A stretch of DNA of 64,000 bases, taken from the NCBI RefSeq assembly GCF_024347135.1, contig NZ_AP024907.1, forward strand, positions 2,471,001 to 2,535,000. The letters run 5' to 3'. This document shows positions 38,718-47,280 of this stretch, in pieces. The notes below the pieces were generated by a model, which was given only the letters and a program-made list of their open reading frames with translations, made no database searches and was not told the origin of the DNA. Within the stretch, counting starts at the first letter, position 1; each line of letters starts with the position of its first letter. The DNA comes from Vibrio spartinae (GTDB taxonomy: Bacteria; Pseudomonadota; Gammaproteobacteria; Enterobacterales; Vibrionaceae). The translations under genes were made by a program, and so were the position numbers.

Positions 38718-39673
38718 CTCGCAATCACTCCATCCAAGTCAGCATAAATATAAAATGTTCATTATGGGTCAATCATCATTTACAGAGCAAAATACATGAC
38801 AACATGAAGGAAAGGAAATGAGTAACAGAATCATTTTTGAGCACCCACATTGAATAAAAACTCAAAATAAGACAAATAAAAGAATAAAAATTCACTCAGT
38901 GCAGAGAAGAGCATATTATAGAAACCGCCACAGCTGTGGATTTTTTCAGAGTCTTATTCTAAACCCACAGACTGAATCAGAAAAATGCACGGCCTACACC
39001 CCTTTTTCAAATTTATATAATTTCACAGAACCAATCATTATTTAGTGATTCAAGCTGCCCAAGCAAACCAGACAGAATCTTACAAATATGTGATTTAAAT
39101 CACTAAAATAATAATAATTCATGCATATCTCTTTCGTCGCTAATGCTGGCAATGCCTAATAATGGTGCAAATTGCACACATTTGGTGCTAAATGTGGATA
39201 TCTGGCTGATCAAAGCTGATCCTTAAAATAGGAACCGCATGATGTTCACTCATGTACCTAATCAGTCACCAATTACATTAATCTCTTTATAAATTGAAAT
39301 TTAAAACCAGAAAAAACAATATTTACAGCATAAAATGAAAGACAGTATCATAACAAATGTCGTTAACAACATTTCCCGGGTACATTCTACACAGATTTGG
39401 TTTCCCCACCTCGGTACGCAGTCAGCAAGACTCCCGTCATCTCAGAGCACTGGCCTATATATTGCTTCTTCTGCCTTGCTGCTTGGATATGATGGAAATC
39501 AATGGAAATTGCACAAATCTCATCCGCTGATGACAGGCTCGTTGAGTGACGCAGTAGGATACGGATGATGAATATGTTAATGATTAATATATGCATTGCT
39601 CAAGCAGGCGATATACACTGTTGTAACCAAAAATTAAAGATGATCTCTATGTTTGCCCAAATCAGGAACGATT
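38718..39673. promoter_or_regulatory. Long divergent region of dgcN and alr
   Basis: 956 bases without a convincing gene. The first two-thirds are AT-rich, with a 12-bp palindrome CCACAGCTGTGG at 38928-38939 and a CRP-like site at 39089-39104. From about 39,380 to 39,570 the base composition is clearly richer in G and C. That part contains a potential hairpin CATCCG/CGGATG at 39521-39567. A 77-codon open frame there lacks a ribosome-binding site and was not accepted. Confidence 0.4.
39089..39104. promoter_or_regulatory. CRP/FNR-type binding site
   Basis: TGTGATTTAAATCACT matches the CRP consensus TGTGA-N6-TCACA at nine of ten positions; it also resembles the FNR consensus. It sits between dgcN and alr. 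Confidence 0.55.
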
Positions 39674-40756
39674 ATGATTACTGCTGAAGCGGTTATTGAT
39701 TTAAGCGCATTAAGGAATAACTTCACTTTATTGAAATCCCACTGTGATAATGACACCAAACTGATTGCAGTTCTAAAAGGTGATGCTTACGGGCACAACG
39801 CCATCCAAGTCGCACGCGCACTACCACATGCGGATATGTTTGCCGTCTCTCGGATTGAAGAGGCGATTGAATTACGTGCAGCTGATATTCTGCAACCCAT
39901 CTTATTATTGGAAGGTTGTTTCTGCCCGGAGGATCTCCAACTGGCTGCACAGCTCAATTTTCACACCACGATCCACTGTCTTGCGCAATTACAAGATTTC
40001 GAGCAAACACCACTGATGCAACATACCTCGGTTTGGTTAAAGTTAGATACCGGGATGCACCGCCTCGGTGTTCAAGCTGATGAAATCAGCACTTACATCT
40101 CTCGCTTGGAAAAAAGTGGTAAGGTCGCAGGTACGATTGGCTTTATCAGCCACTTTAGTTGTGCTGACGATTTGAATTCACATTCAACCCGCGCTCAACT
40201 TGAACGTTTTCAGACTCAGACACAACCGTACCCAGGGATGAAAACACTGGCCAACTCGGCTGGAATCCTATGCTGGCCCGATGCTCACTTTGATGCAGTC
40301 CGTGCTGGAATTGCCTTGTATGGCATTGCTCCGAGTATTGATGAAGTCGGTCAACAACGTCATTTGGCACCGGTGATGACATTACAGTCCAAGTTAATTG
40401 CCGTTCGTCGGCATCAGGCAAACCAACCGGTCGGCTATGGTGAAAACTGGACATCGGATCGAGACACTTACATCGGTGTGGTTGCAATGGGCTATGGTGA
40501 CGGCTATCCGAGATCGGCCCCGAACGGCACGCCCGTCTATATAAATGGACGGATTGTGCCAATCGCCGGCCGGATATCCATGGATATGCTCACCGTCGAT
40601 TTGGGACCAAATGCAACCGATCAGGTTGGAGACTCCGTTGAACTTTGGGGGAAACATGTACCGGTCGAACAAGTTGCCAAATTAGTCGGAACAATCCCAT
40701 ATGAGCTGGTAATTCAGTTGACTCGACGCGTTGTCAGAACCTTTATCAATGAATAA
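39674..40756 (+). CDS. alr: Alanine racemase
   Basis: 360-residue PLP enzyme that interconverts L- and D-alanine. The PLP Lys is in AVLKGDAYGHN at about residue 34, the catalytic Tyr in QPVGYGENWT, and the dimer-interface block GRISMDMLTVDLG is present. An in-frame TTG seven codons earlier opens the frame, but the ATG with an AGGA site eight bases upstream fits the family start. It is not in a cell-wall operon; the neighbouring D-amino-acid genes suggest a catabolic racemase, and broad-specificity relatives exist. Confidence 0.92.
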   Translation: MITAEAVIDLSALRNNFTLLKSHCDNDTKLIAVLKGDAYGHNAIQVARALPHADMFAVSRIEEAIELRAADILQPILLLEGCFCPEDLQLAAQLNFHTTIHCLAQLQDFEQTPLMQHTSVWLKLDTGMHRLGVQADEISTYISRLEKSGKVAGTIGFISHFSCADDLNSHSTRAQLERFQTQTQPYPGMKTLANSAGILCWPDAHFDAVRAGIALYGIAPSIDEVGQQRHLAPVMTLQSKLIAVRRHQANQPVGYGENWTSDRDTYIGVVAMGYGDGYPRSAPNGTPVYINGRIVPIAGRISMDMLTVDLGPNATDQVGDSVELWGKHVPVEQVAKLVGTIPYELVIQLTRRVVRTFINE

Positions 40757-40774
40757 AAATCACAATATTGCCAG

Positions 40775-41527
40775 TTACATCGACTGAACCACAGCGGACG
40801 ACTGCAATGTCTGACGAATCTTCGCCGCAAATTCAAGTGCATGGGCACCATCGCCATGAATACAGATGGTGTCGGCTTGAATGTCGACCCACTGCCCGTC
40901 GATAGCCCGAACTTTGCCTTGGCAAACCATATCAAGCACCTGATTCAGGGCCACATCGTCATCATCAATCAGCGCATCGGTGTGGTCGCGTGGGGTTAAC
41001 GTCCCGTCAGGCTGGTAAGTGCGATCCGCAAAAACTTCATGAGCCACACGTAGCCCTTCGTTTTCTCCGGCATGAATCAGTGTACTACCGGATAAGCCAT
41101 ACAATACCAACGTCGGGTCAACATCTTTCACAGCCCGGGCAATTGCGGCTGCCAGCAACGCATCCTGAGCGGCCATATTGTATAAAGCACCATGCGGTTT
41201 CACATGATGCAAATACCCACCGGCAGCGCGAACAAACCCGTGTAACGCGCCAATCTGGTAAACCACCATGTCATAAGCTTCCTGAGGAGAAATCGCCATG
41301 ACCCGACGCCCAAATCCAGCGAGATCCGGTAATCCCGGGTGTGCGCCAATGGATACACGTTTCTCTAATGCATGTCTGACTGTCTCACGCATCACCCCCG
41401 GATCACCCGCATGAAAGCCACAAGCAATATTCACCGAACTGACGAAATCCATCAGTGCAACGTCATTACCGAGTGAATACACCCCAAAGCTTTCTCCCAT
41501 ATCACAATTCAAATCGATGCTGTTCAT
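40775..41527 (-). CDS. pxpA: 5-Oxoprolinase subunit A (LamB/YcsF family)
   Basis: 250-residue subunit of the ATP-dependent 5-oxoprolinase that opens 5-oxoproline to glutamate. It shows the family start [12 protein letters not shown], then [21 protein letters not shown] and the C-terminal [14 protein letters not shown], all with metal or catalytic His/Asp residues. Last gene of pxpBCA, 52 bases after pxpC. Length matches E. coli PxpA (244). Confidence 0.94.
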   Translation of the reverse strand: MNSIDLNCDMGESFGVYSLGNDVALMDFVSSVNIACGFHAGDPGVMRETVRHALEKRVSIGAHPGLPDLAGFGRRVMAISPQEAYDMVVYQIGALHGFVRAAGGYLHHVKPHGALYNMAAQDALLAAAIARAVKDVDPTLVLYGLSGSTLIHAGENEGLRVAHEVFADRTYQPDGTLTPRDHTDALIDDDDVALNQVLDMVCQGKVRAIDGQWVDIQADTICIHGDGAHALEFAAKIRQTLQSSAVVQSM

Positions 41528-41579
41528 ATTGCCCTCACGGCTTAACTCGGTTTGATAACTGAACCCTTGCCATTTCCGT

Positions 41580-42521
41580 TCAGCGAGCAGTCAGTGCCAG
41601 TGTCACGCGTTGTAAATAACGCGCCTGAACGTCGGCAGCCATCCGTGCTTCAGCCAAAGAGACCGGCTGAAAATACACCCGCTCTCCCGGGCGTAGTTGA
41701 CCTAAACGCCACAAATCACTGTCAATCACAACCGCCATTCTCGGGTATCCCCCACTGGTCTGCCCTTCAGCCGCCAGAATAATCGGCTGCCCATCCGGTG
41801 GCAATTGAATCACCCCGGGGAAGACCGCATGAGACAGGAGCTTGACCTCAGACTGCGACTCAATCGGTGCCCCTTCAAGCCGAAATCCCATCCGATTACT
41901 CTGGGGGCTCACTTGCCACCCGGTGGTGAAAAACTGTTCTTGAGCATGGGGAGAATAGTGCTCAAATTCAGGGCCGGTACAGACACGCATGATGGCATCG
42001 GGTACCGGTAATAAAAGACCAACGCGCTCATCGGCCACCACATCATCAATGTCGCGCCTTTCTCCGACAGACAGCCGATCGCCTTTTCGCAACGGCCGCC
42101 CTTCAATCCCACCGAAACCAGCCTGTAAATCGGTGGCAGCCGAGCCCATCACCAGCGGCACATCAATCCCACCCTGAATCGCCAGATAAGCACACAATCC
42201 CCGCTTAGACATATGAAGTTGTAAGCGCTGTCCGGCGTGGGCGCAGTAACACCATCCCGGATAAACAGGCACATCATCTAATCGGGCAAAGCAATCCGCA
42301 CCGGTCAGTGCAAAACAAATATCGCCTTGAAAGAGAAACGTGCTAGTCCCGAACATGATTTCCAACCCGGCAGTATCGTCGGGGTTACTGACTAAACGAT
42401 TGGCAATCGTCAGTGCCAGACCATCGAGCGCCCCGGCGCGGGATACCCCTTGATGACGAAATCCCTCACGCCCCAAATCCTGAACACTCACCAGCGGTCC
42501 GGTCTGTAGCACTTCAATCAC
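41580..42521 (-). CDS. pxpC: 5-Oxoprolinase subunit C
   Basis: 313-residue subunit of the PxpABC complex, of the biotin-dependent carboxyltransferase / allophanate hydrolase C-domain family. The start used is a GTG with a GGAGG site, eight bases inside the end of pxpB, giving the family N-terminus [20 protein letters not shown] longer open frame starts 33 codons upstream within pxpB and is not favoured. The motif GGYPRMAVV near the C-terminus is typical. Confidence 0.92.
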   Translation of the reverse strand: MIEVLQTGPLVSVQDLGREGFRHQGVSRAGALDGLALTIANRLVSNPDDTAGLEIMFGTSTFLFQGDICFALTGADCFARLDDVPVYPGWCYCAHAGQRLQLHMSKRGLCAYLAIQGGIDVPLVMGSAATDLQAGFGGIEGRPLRKGDRLSVGERRDIDDVVADERVGLLLPVPDAIMRVCTGPEFEHYSPHAQEQFFTTGWQVSPQSNRMGFRLEGAPIESQSEVKLLSHAVFPGVIQLPPDGQPIILAAEGQTSGGYPRMAVVIDSDLWRLGQLRPGERVYFQPVSLAEARMAADVQARYLQRVTLALTAR

Positions 42522-43197
42522 TATGAACCTCCGCAATCGTGAACGTGATCCGATCCCCCGGTAGCCAGAAAGAAGGTTGTGCACGTTGTGGATCAAACAA
42601 AACCACATCCGTGCGTCCAATTACTTGCCAGCCTCCGGGAGAAGCATTGGGATAAACACCGGTTTGAGCGCCGCCAATCGCGACGGAGCCTGCTGGAGTT
42701 TTTGTCCGAGGGGAAGCATGTCGGGGTGTATGCAGTGCTTCAGGTAACCCACCAAGGTAAGCAAACCCTGGCTGAAAGCCTAAAAAATAAACGCGATATT
42801 CAGCCTCAGTATAAAGACGAATCACCGCTTCAATACTCAATCCGGCATGATCCGCAACATGCGCCAAATCCGGACCGTCTTCACCACCGAATGTCACGGC
42901 AATTTCCAGTTGTCGTCCGTCGATCAATACCATGTCATCGGCCGTCCAATAATGATCGAACAACTCACAAATAGGGTCATTTTCATCTGACCCATTGTCG
43001 ATCATATTTGGCTGAACACGAACCGTCAGGTTATTCATACCGGGAACAACATCGACTATTTCAGGTCGGGTTCTAAGCTGTTCTGCGATTGCCCAGATTT
43101 TCTGTTGCTGAGGTAACGTCACCGGCTCCGGTGCCTGAAGCACATAGCTGTGTTCTCCTAACCGATAAATGTCAGGCATCTGCCCGGATTCTCTCAC
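42514..43197 (-). CDS. pxpB: 5-Oxoprolinase subunit B
   Basis: 227-residue subunit of PxpABC (KipI-like, allophanate hydrolase subunit 1 family). Clear motifs are PGMNNLTVRV, FLGFQPGFAYLGGLP, PAGSVAIGGAQTGVYP and PGGWQVIGRT. The GTG start follows a GGGAGG site by five bases. An ATG six codons later and an ATG 14 codons earlier (43239) are alternatives. First gene of pxpBCA, overlapping pxpC by eight bases. Confidence 0.9.
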   Translation of the reverse strand: MRESGQMPDIYRLGEHSYVLQAPEPVTLPQQQKIWAIAEQLRTRPEIVDVVPGMNNLTVRVQPNMIDNGSDENDPICELFDHYWTADDMVLIDGRQLEIAVTFGGEDGPDLAHVADHAGLSIEAVIRLYTEAEYRVYFLGFQPGFAYLGGLPEALHTPRHASPRTKTPAGSVAIGGAQTGVYPNASPGGWQVIGRTDVVLFDPQRAQPSFWLPGDRITFTIAEVHSD

Positions 43198-43284
43198 TTG
43201 AACCTCCCTCCATGTTAGTGATGTCGAACAGGACGACAATCCAAAGCAGAGAAATGCATTGATTCTGGTTTTGGCGTGTTGGTC

Positions 43285-44874
43285 TTAGCTGATGATTCTG
43301 ACCGAATGGCGATGGATAAAGGCTTTCACCTCTTCAATCGGCATTGGTCTGGCGTAATACCATCCCTGCCCGACCACCGAGATATCTCGTTTACGCAAAT
43401 ACTCAACCTGTTGGATAGTTTCAATCCCCTCCAACACAATCGTGACATCCTCAAATCCTTCCAGTAGATCTAACATCATGTTCACGGTTCGTCCAGCAAT
43501 CGTGTCAGTCCCCAACGCACTGGTAAACATCCGGTCAATCTTGATCTCATCCGTATAGATATCACTCAGCCACGACAAATTCGAGTATCCCGTCCCGAAA
43601 TCATCAAGCGATACCCGGAAATGATTTAGTCGGAGCGCATCACACACGGAAACAACATCCTGACAACCAAAGGATGAACGTTCGGTAATTTCAAACATAA
43701 CCTGATTGACATTGACTGAATACTTTTTCACAAGTTCAGTCACGCGCTCAATGAAAGATTCAGTCAGGTACTCATCCACAGCCAAATTGATGCTCAAGGT
43801 ATATTCCGGATACTTTTGTAAAACTCGCGCCATATCTTGAATTGACTGCTCGATAACAAACAGAGTCAACTGTCGAATCTGTTTCATCTGTTCCGCCAAA
43901 GGAATAAAAACCTCAGGACTGATGGTTCCCAGCAGCGGATCATGCCAGCGACATAACACTTCAAACCCTTGGATCCGTTCATCTTTCAGCACAAATTTAG
44001 GTTGATATACCAACGAGAGTTGCCGATGTGCAATCGCCTTACGCAAGCGACTTTTCAACTGTTTTCCTCGGGAGGCAGGTATTCCCCAGACTTTATAACT
44101 GAGTAAGATAAAGAGGATAACAACCACAAAAGCAATCAGGATCGGGCCATTCAAAGCATGATAAATAAAAGGATGATTATCTCTGACCAACACACAGAGC
44201 GACGGTTTATGACGGCACTGTTTTTCAATCAGCAAACGGGACCAGCGCTCGTCCGGTTTAATTTCCGGTAACGTTGTATCTCCCAACTGTTCAAAAACAT
44301 GTTTCAGGTTCGTGCTGCGGATTTCAACCGTATAATTGGTCGAAATATCAAACCCTTCAAAGGCTCGGGGGGCCGTCATCGCAATCACATTATCGCGAAA
44401 AGTCAGATCAATCGGAATATGATGTGGCGATGACTCAAACTGGTAACGTTTGACAAAAGAATAGCCATTGGACGTATATTGCGTTTCAGGTAACTGCAGC
44501 GGCCTCGCTAATTTTTTGAGCGTCAGACACTGAATCATCCCCCCCTCAATCCGGCCAATATCGGCAATAAAATGGTTGATATGCAGAATGTCCTGCATCA
44601 AATGCTCGTCTTCCAGACTACATGGAACCGTATCACTGTCGACCAGCAACTGTATCGCTTGACTCAGTTGCGTGGCGATGTGGCTAGCATGACTGAGGGT
44701 GAGATAAGCAATACTTTTCATTTCTTCACGATGAAATGTCGTCATCATCATCTGCGCAAAAAGACCAAGAAAAAGGATCGTAAGAAAAACCAATTGCATC
44801 GGTTGCTTCAAAGCTAAGACATATGATCTGATTTTACTTGTCTTGTGCAGTTTGTCGGATGAATGCTCTGCCAT
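43285..44874 (-). CDS. Membrane c-di-GMP phosphodiesterase (EAL)
   Basis: 529-residue inner-membrane protein. A first helix near residues 25-45 is followed by a periplasmic CSS-motif-like sensor with Cys in VPCSLEDEH and a second Cys in MIQCLTL. A second helix (about 240-262) leads to the EAL domain. Catalytic residues look intact: Glu in GFEVLCRW (EAL becomes EVL), Asn in SINLAVDEY, Glu in FEITERS, DDFGTGYSNL, Lys in KIDRMF, Glu in VLEGIET. Active hydrolysis of c-di-GMP is expected. The later ATG with an AGGA site was preferred. Confidence 0.9.
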   Translation of the reverse strand: MAEHSSDKLHKTSKIRSYVLALKQPMQLVFLTILFLGLFAQMMMTTFHREEMKSIAYLTLSHASHIATQLSQAIQLLVDSDTVPCSLEDEHLMQDILHINHFIADIGRIEGGMIQCLTLKKLARPLQLPETQYTSNGYSFVKRYQFESSPHHIPIDLTFRDNVIAMTAPRAFEGFDISTNYTVEIRSTNLKHVFEQLGDTTLPEIKPDERWSRLLIEKQCRHKPSLCVLVRDNHPFIYHALNGPILIAFVVVILFILLSYKVWGIPASRGKQLKSRLRKAIAHRQLSLVYQPKFVLKDERIQGFEVLCRWHDPLLGTISPEVFIPLAEQMKQIRQLTLFVIEQSIQDMARVLQKYPEYTLSINLAVDEYLTESFIERVTELVKKYSVNVNQVMFEITERSSFGCQDVVSVCDALRLNHFRVSLDDFGTGYSNLSWLSDIYTDEIKIDRMFTSALGTDTIAGRTVNMMLDLLEGFEDVTIVLEGIETIQQVEYLRKRDISVVGQGWYYARPMPIEEVKAFIHRHSVRIIS

Positions 44875-45391
44875 ATGAAATCCTAGTTTGCGACTTCCGT
44901 ACTTAGGTAATACCAACCGAGTCCCCTCCGACTCTATACAATCATCATACTAACTATTTTCGCCCTTAATGACAGTTTAGTTCACGAAATTCAATACAAC
45001 CCATATTGGATCATCATGAGATGGCTGGAAATTATTATACAATTCTATACTAAAAATGTTCATTATTTGAATCATATACACAAATTAACTGAGTAATCTC
45101 TCAGTTTCTTCTCATTTCGCGTGCTCTCTTTCATCAGGGTACATTCGCATCATGCATCATGCATGATGACATCGGGCCATCCCTATCACGGGATTGGGTG
45201 TCCATCACCGATGAAACGATCAGCACGGGTTTCAGAAACAATCATTGGCAAACATCAATTGACATATGTCAATGAGCTGATTTATAGTTGCTGTCACTTA
45301 CGATAAATCACATAAATTGCCTTGTCTCTGTTGTCAGTATTAAACAGACACAATGACATATATCAATCACTTTGTAGCGCAAGGAGCACTC
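44875..45391. promoter_or_regulatory. Divergent region of the EAL gene and the dehydrogenase gene
   Basis: 517 bases without a gene. It holds a structured stretch at 45168-45213 (CATCGG/CCGATG enclosing ATCCC/GGGAT). Two related palindromes lie at 45259-45272 (TTGACATATGTCAA) and 45351-45366 (core TGACATATATCA). These look like sites of a Crp/Fnr-type regulator. Confidence 0.45.
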
Positions 45392-46273
45392 ATGAATATT
45401 ACCAATGTCGCATTTATCGGCTTAGGCGTGATGGGATACCCAATGGCTGGTTATCTTGCCAAGGCAGGCTACCAGACTCACGTCTATAACCGAACGCACG
45501 CCAAAGCAGAAGCTTGGGAGCAACACTATTCCGGTAAATCGTACCCAACCCCGAAACTTGCTGCTGATGGCTGCGAAGCCATTTTTCTCTGTGTCGGCAA
45601 CGATCAAGATGTCCGCAGCGTCATGTATGGCGATGATGGGATTATTGCCGGTGCGAAACCAGGCGCGATTATCATCGATCACACCACTACCTCGGCTGAG
45701 CTTGCGCTGGAGTTGGCCCAGGCGTGCCGAGAAAAAGGTATCTCATTTATCGATGCCCCTGTATCCGGAGGACAAGCCGGAGCCGAGAATGGCACGCTCA
45801 CGATCATGTGTGGTGGTGAAGCTGACATCTTCAGCCAGATTCAACCTGTCATTGCCAACTATGCCAAACAAGCTGAATTACTCGGGACGCACGGACAGGG
45901 CCAGCGCTGTAAAATGGTCAACCAAATCTGTATTGCCGGAGTGCTACAGGGGTTAAGTGAAGCATTACAGCTGGCACAAGCAGCTCATTTGGATATCGAA
46001 CAAGTGGTCAATGTGATCAAACACGGTGCTGCCGGCTCTTGGCAGATGGAAAACCGGGCTGTGACAATGTCACAAAATAAGTTTGATTTCGGTTTTGCCA
46101 TCGACTGGATGAGAAAGGATTTAGGTTTCTGCCTGAATGAGGCCGCTCGTCACCAGATTGAGCTCCCGATGACGCAAGAGGTGGATGCCATGTACGCTCA
46201 ACTTCAGGATCAAGGTCTGGGGCGGATGGATACTTCCGTGCTAATCAAAGCCTACGATACAGCATCAATATAA
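45392..46273 (+). CDS. NAD(P)-dependent beta-hydroxyacid dehydrogenase
   Basis: 293-residue dehydrogenase of the 3-hydroxyisobutyrate / tartronate semialdehyde reductase family. The N-terminal GxGxxG is in FIGLGVMGYPMAGYLA. The substrate motif FIDAPVSGGQAGAENGT and the catalytic Lys in GQRCKMVNQI follow. The ATG used has an AAGGAG site six bases upstream; the open frame begins 13 codons earlier. Exact substrate is unknown. Two Crp/Fnr-like palindromes lie upstream and a strong terminator follows. Confidence 0.9.
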   Translation: MNITNVAFIGLGVMGYPMAGYLAKAGYQTHVYNRTHAKAEAWEQHYSGKSYPTPKLAADGCEAIFLCVGNDQDVRSVMYGDDGIIAGAKPGAIIIDHTTTSAELALELAQACREKGISFIDAPVSGGQAGAENGTLTIMCGGEADIFSQIQPVIANYAKQAELLGTHGQGQRCKMVNQICIAGVLQGLSEALQLAQAAHLDIEQVVNVIKHGAAGSWQMENRAVTMSQNKFDFGFAIDWMRKDLGFCLNEAARHQIELPMTQEVDAMYAQLQDQGLGRMDTSVLIKAYDTASI

Positions 46274-46306
46274 ATTTCAATCATCCCCATGATTGATGAA
46301 TACAAC

Positions 46307-46345
46307 GCTCAGGCCGAAGCAACATTGCTTCGGCCTGAATTGTAT
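46307..46345 (+). terminator. Terminator after the dehydrogenase gene
   Basis: Perfect 14-bp stem TCAGGCCGAAGCAA / TTGCTTCGGCCTGA with a 2-base loop at 46309-46338. The T content after it is modest. Confidence 0.75.
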
Positions 46346-47280
46346 GATGATAAATCAACAACTGTTTCAAAGTATACGGACACAGACCTTGATTGATTCA
46401 TCAATATCAACAATTTAAATTTTGCACCGATATTCAATCATAAATAATCACCTTAAACTGAATGCCAGCCTGTAAATTCAGCCATATGAAAATCAATCAT
46501 ATAAAAATAGATCATTCTCATTGTGTCTATTTTATTACAGATTTGAAATATTATTCCATTTTTAAAACAAAATTTATCAATACCATTACCAAATATAATA
46601 AACATTATAAAGCAGAGAACTTATGAAATATTTCAAGAATAATTTGAAATGATGACTAATTTCAAAAAAAATCAAAAACAGAACCACCACCTCCAATGAG
46701 AGCTAGTCACATGGAATTAACAAAAAATACATTATAATTAATAAAATTGTATATAAATCAATGATTAATATCAAACACTCCTCCCCCAAATAAACGCCGT
46801 TATTCAACTAACCACCCTCCCCCTTAATATAACGTATGACATCTTATTTATTACTTGATAAATATCGCCACTTATTTATTTAACGCTTAAATCAACACCT
46901 GTAATACAGCAATTTATGATGATAGGCATATAAGTTATTACCTTATTTTTTTCGATAAAAATAACAGTTCAGTAATTAACTCAACAAATAACACAATCAA
47001 ATTTTGACAGATTGTCATTAAGTCACTAATGGTTAGTGTGTTTGGTGAAATAATTTAACTTTAATTTATTTCCATATTTTACTGACAAATTTCTGGTTCT
47101 ACCGAGTTATCACGCGTAACAAGCAAATCAGTCATCTCAAAAATTTATCTTCATTTATGGACTCAGGGCCGAGTCAGGGGGTGGATGAGCATTCATTTAT
47201 GGATAGCAACAGATCATATTCAGCAATAAAAATAAATACTTAAAAAATAAATAGTTAAAAATAATTTAAAGGAGTAACAA
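46346..47280. promoter_or_regulatory. Long AT-rich leader of the GH5 gene
   Basis: About 935 bases without a gene, strikingly AT-rich. Close to the gene are an inverted repeat TGACA-gat-TGTCA at 47005-47017, another CACTAA-tgg-TTAGTG at 47024-47038, and a GACTC/GAGTC pair near 47161. A 12-base direct repeat (TTCATTTATGGA) occurs at 47150 and 47192. A 23-base repeat at 47249-47271 is shared with the qrr promoter region. The AAAGGAG ribosome-binding site follows. Confidence 0.45.
47249..47271 (+). repeat. 23-base repeat, copy 1 (before the GH5 gene)
   Basis: Exact 23-base match to 50798-50820. It is AT-rich, contains ATAGTTAAAAATAATT, and ends at the ribosome-binding site of the GH5 gene. Confidence 0.7.

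Noticed and set aside
38928..38939. CCACAGCTGTGG followed by T run, considered as a terminator
   Set aside because: A perfect palindrome with almost no loop and no gene ending nearby; more likely a protein-binding site or chance.
39335..39568. 77-codon open frame on the plus strand in the alr leader
   Set aside because: No ribosome-binding site and no recognised protein features; the region fits a structured leader better.
42522..42620. Longer N-terminus for pxpC
   Set aside because: The extra 33 codons lie inside pxpB and do not fit the family; a GTG with a GGAGG site gives the normal N-terminus.
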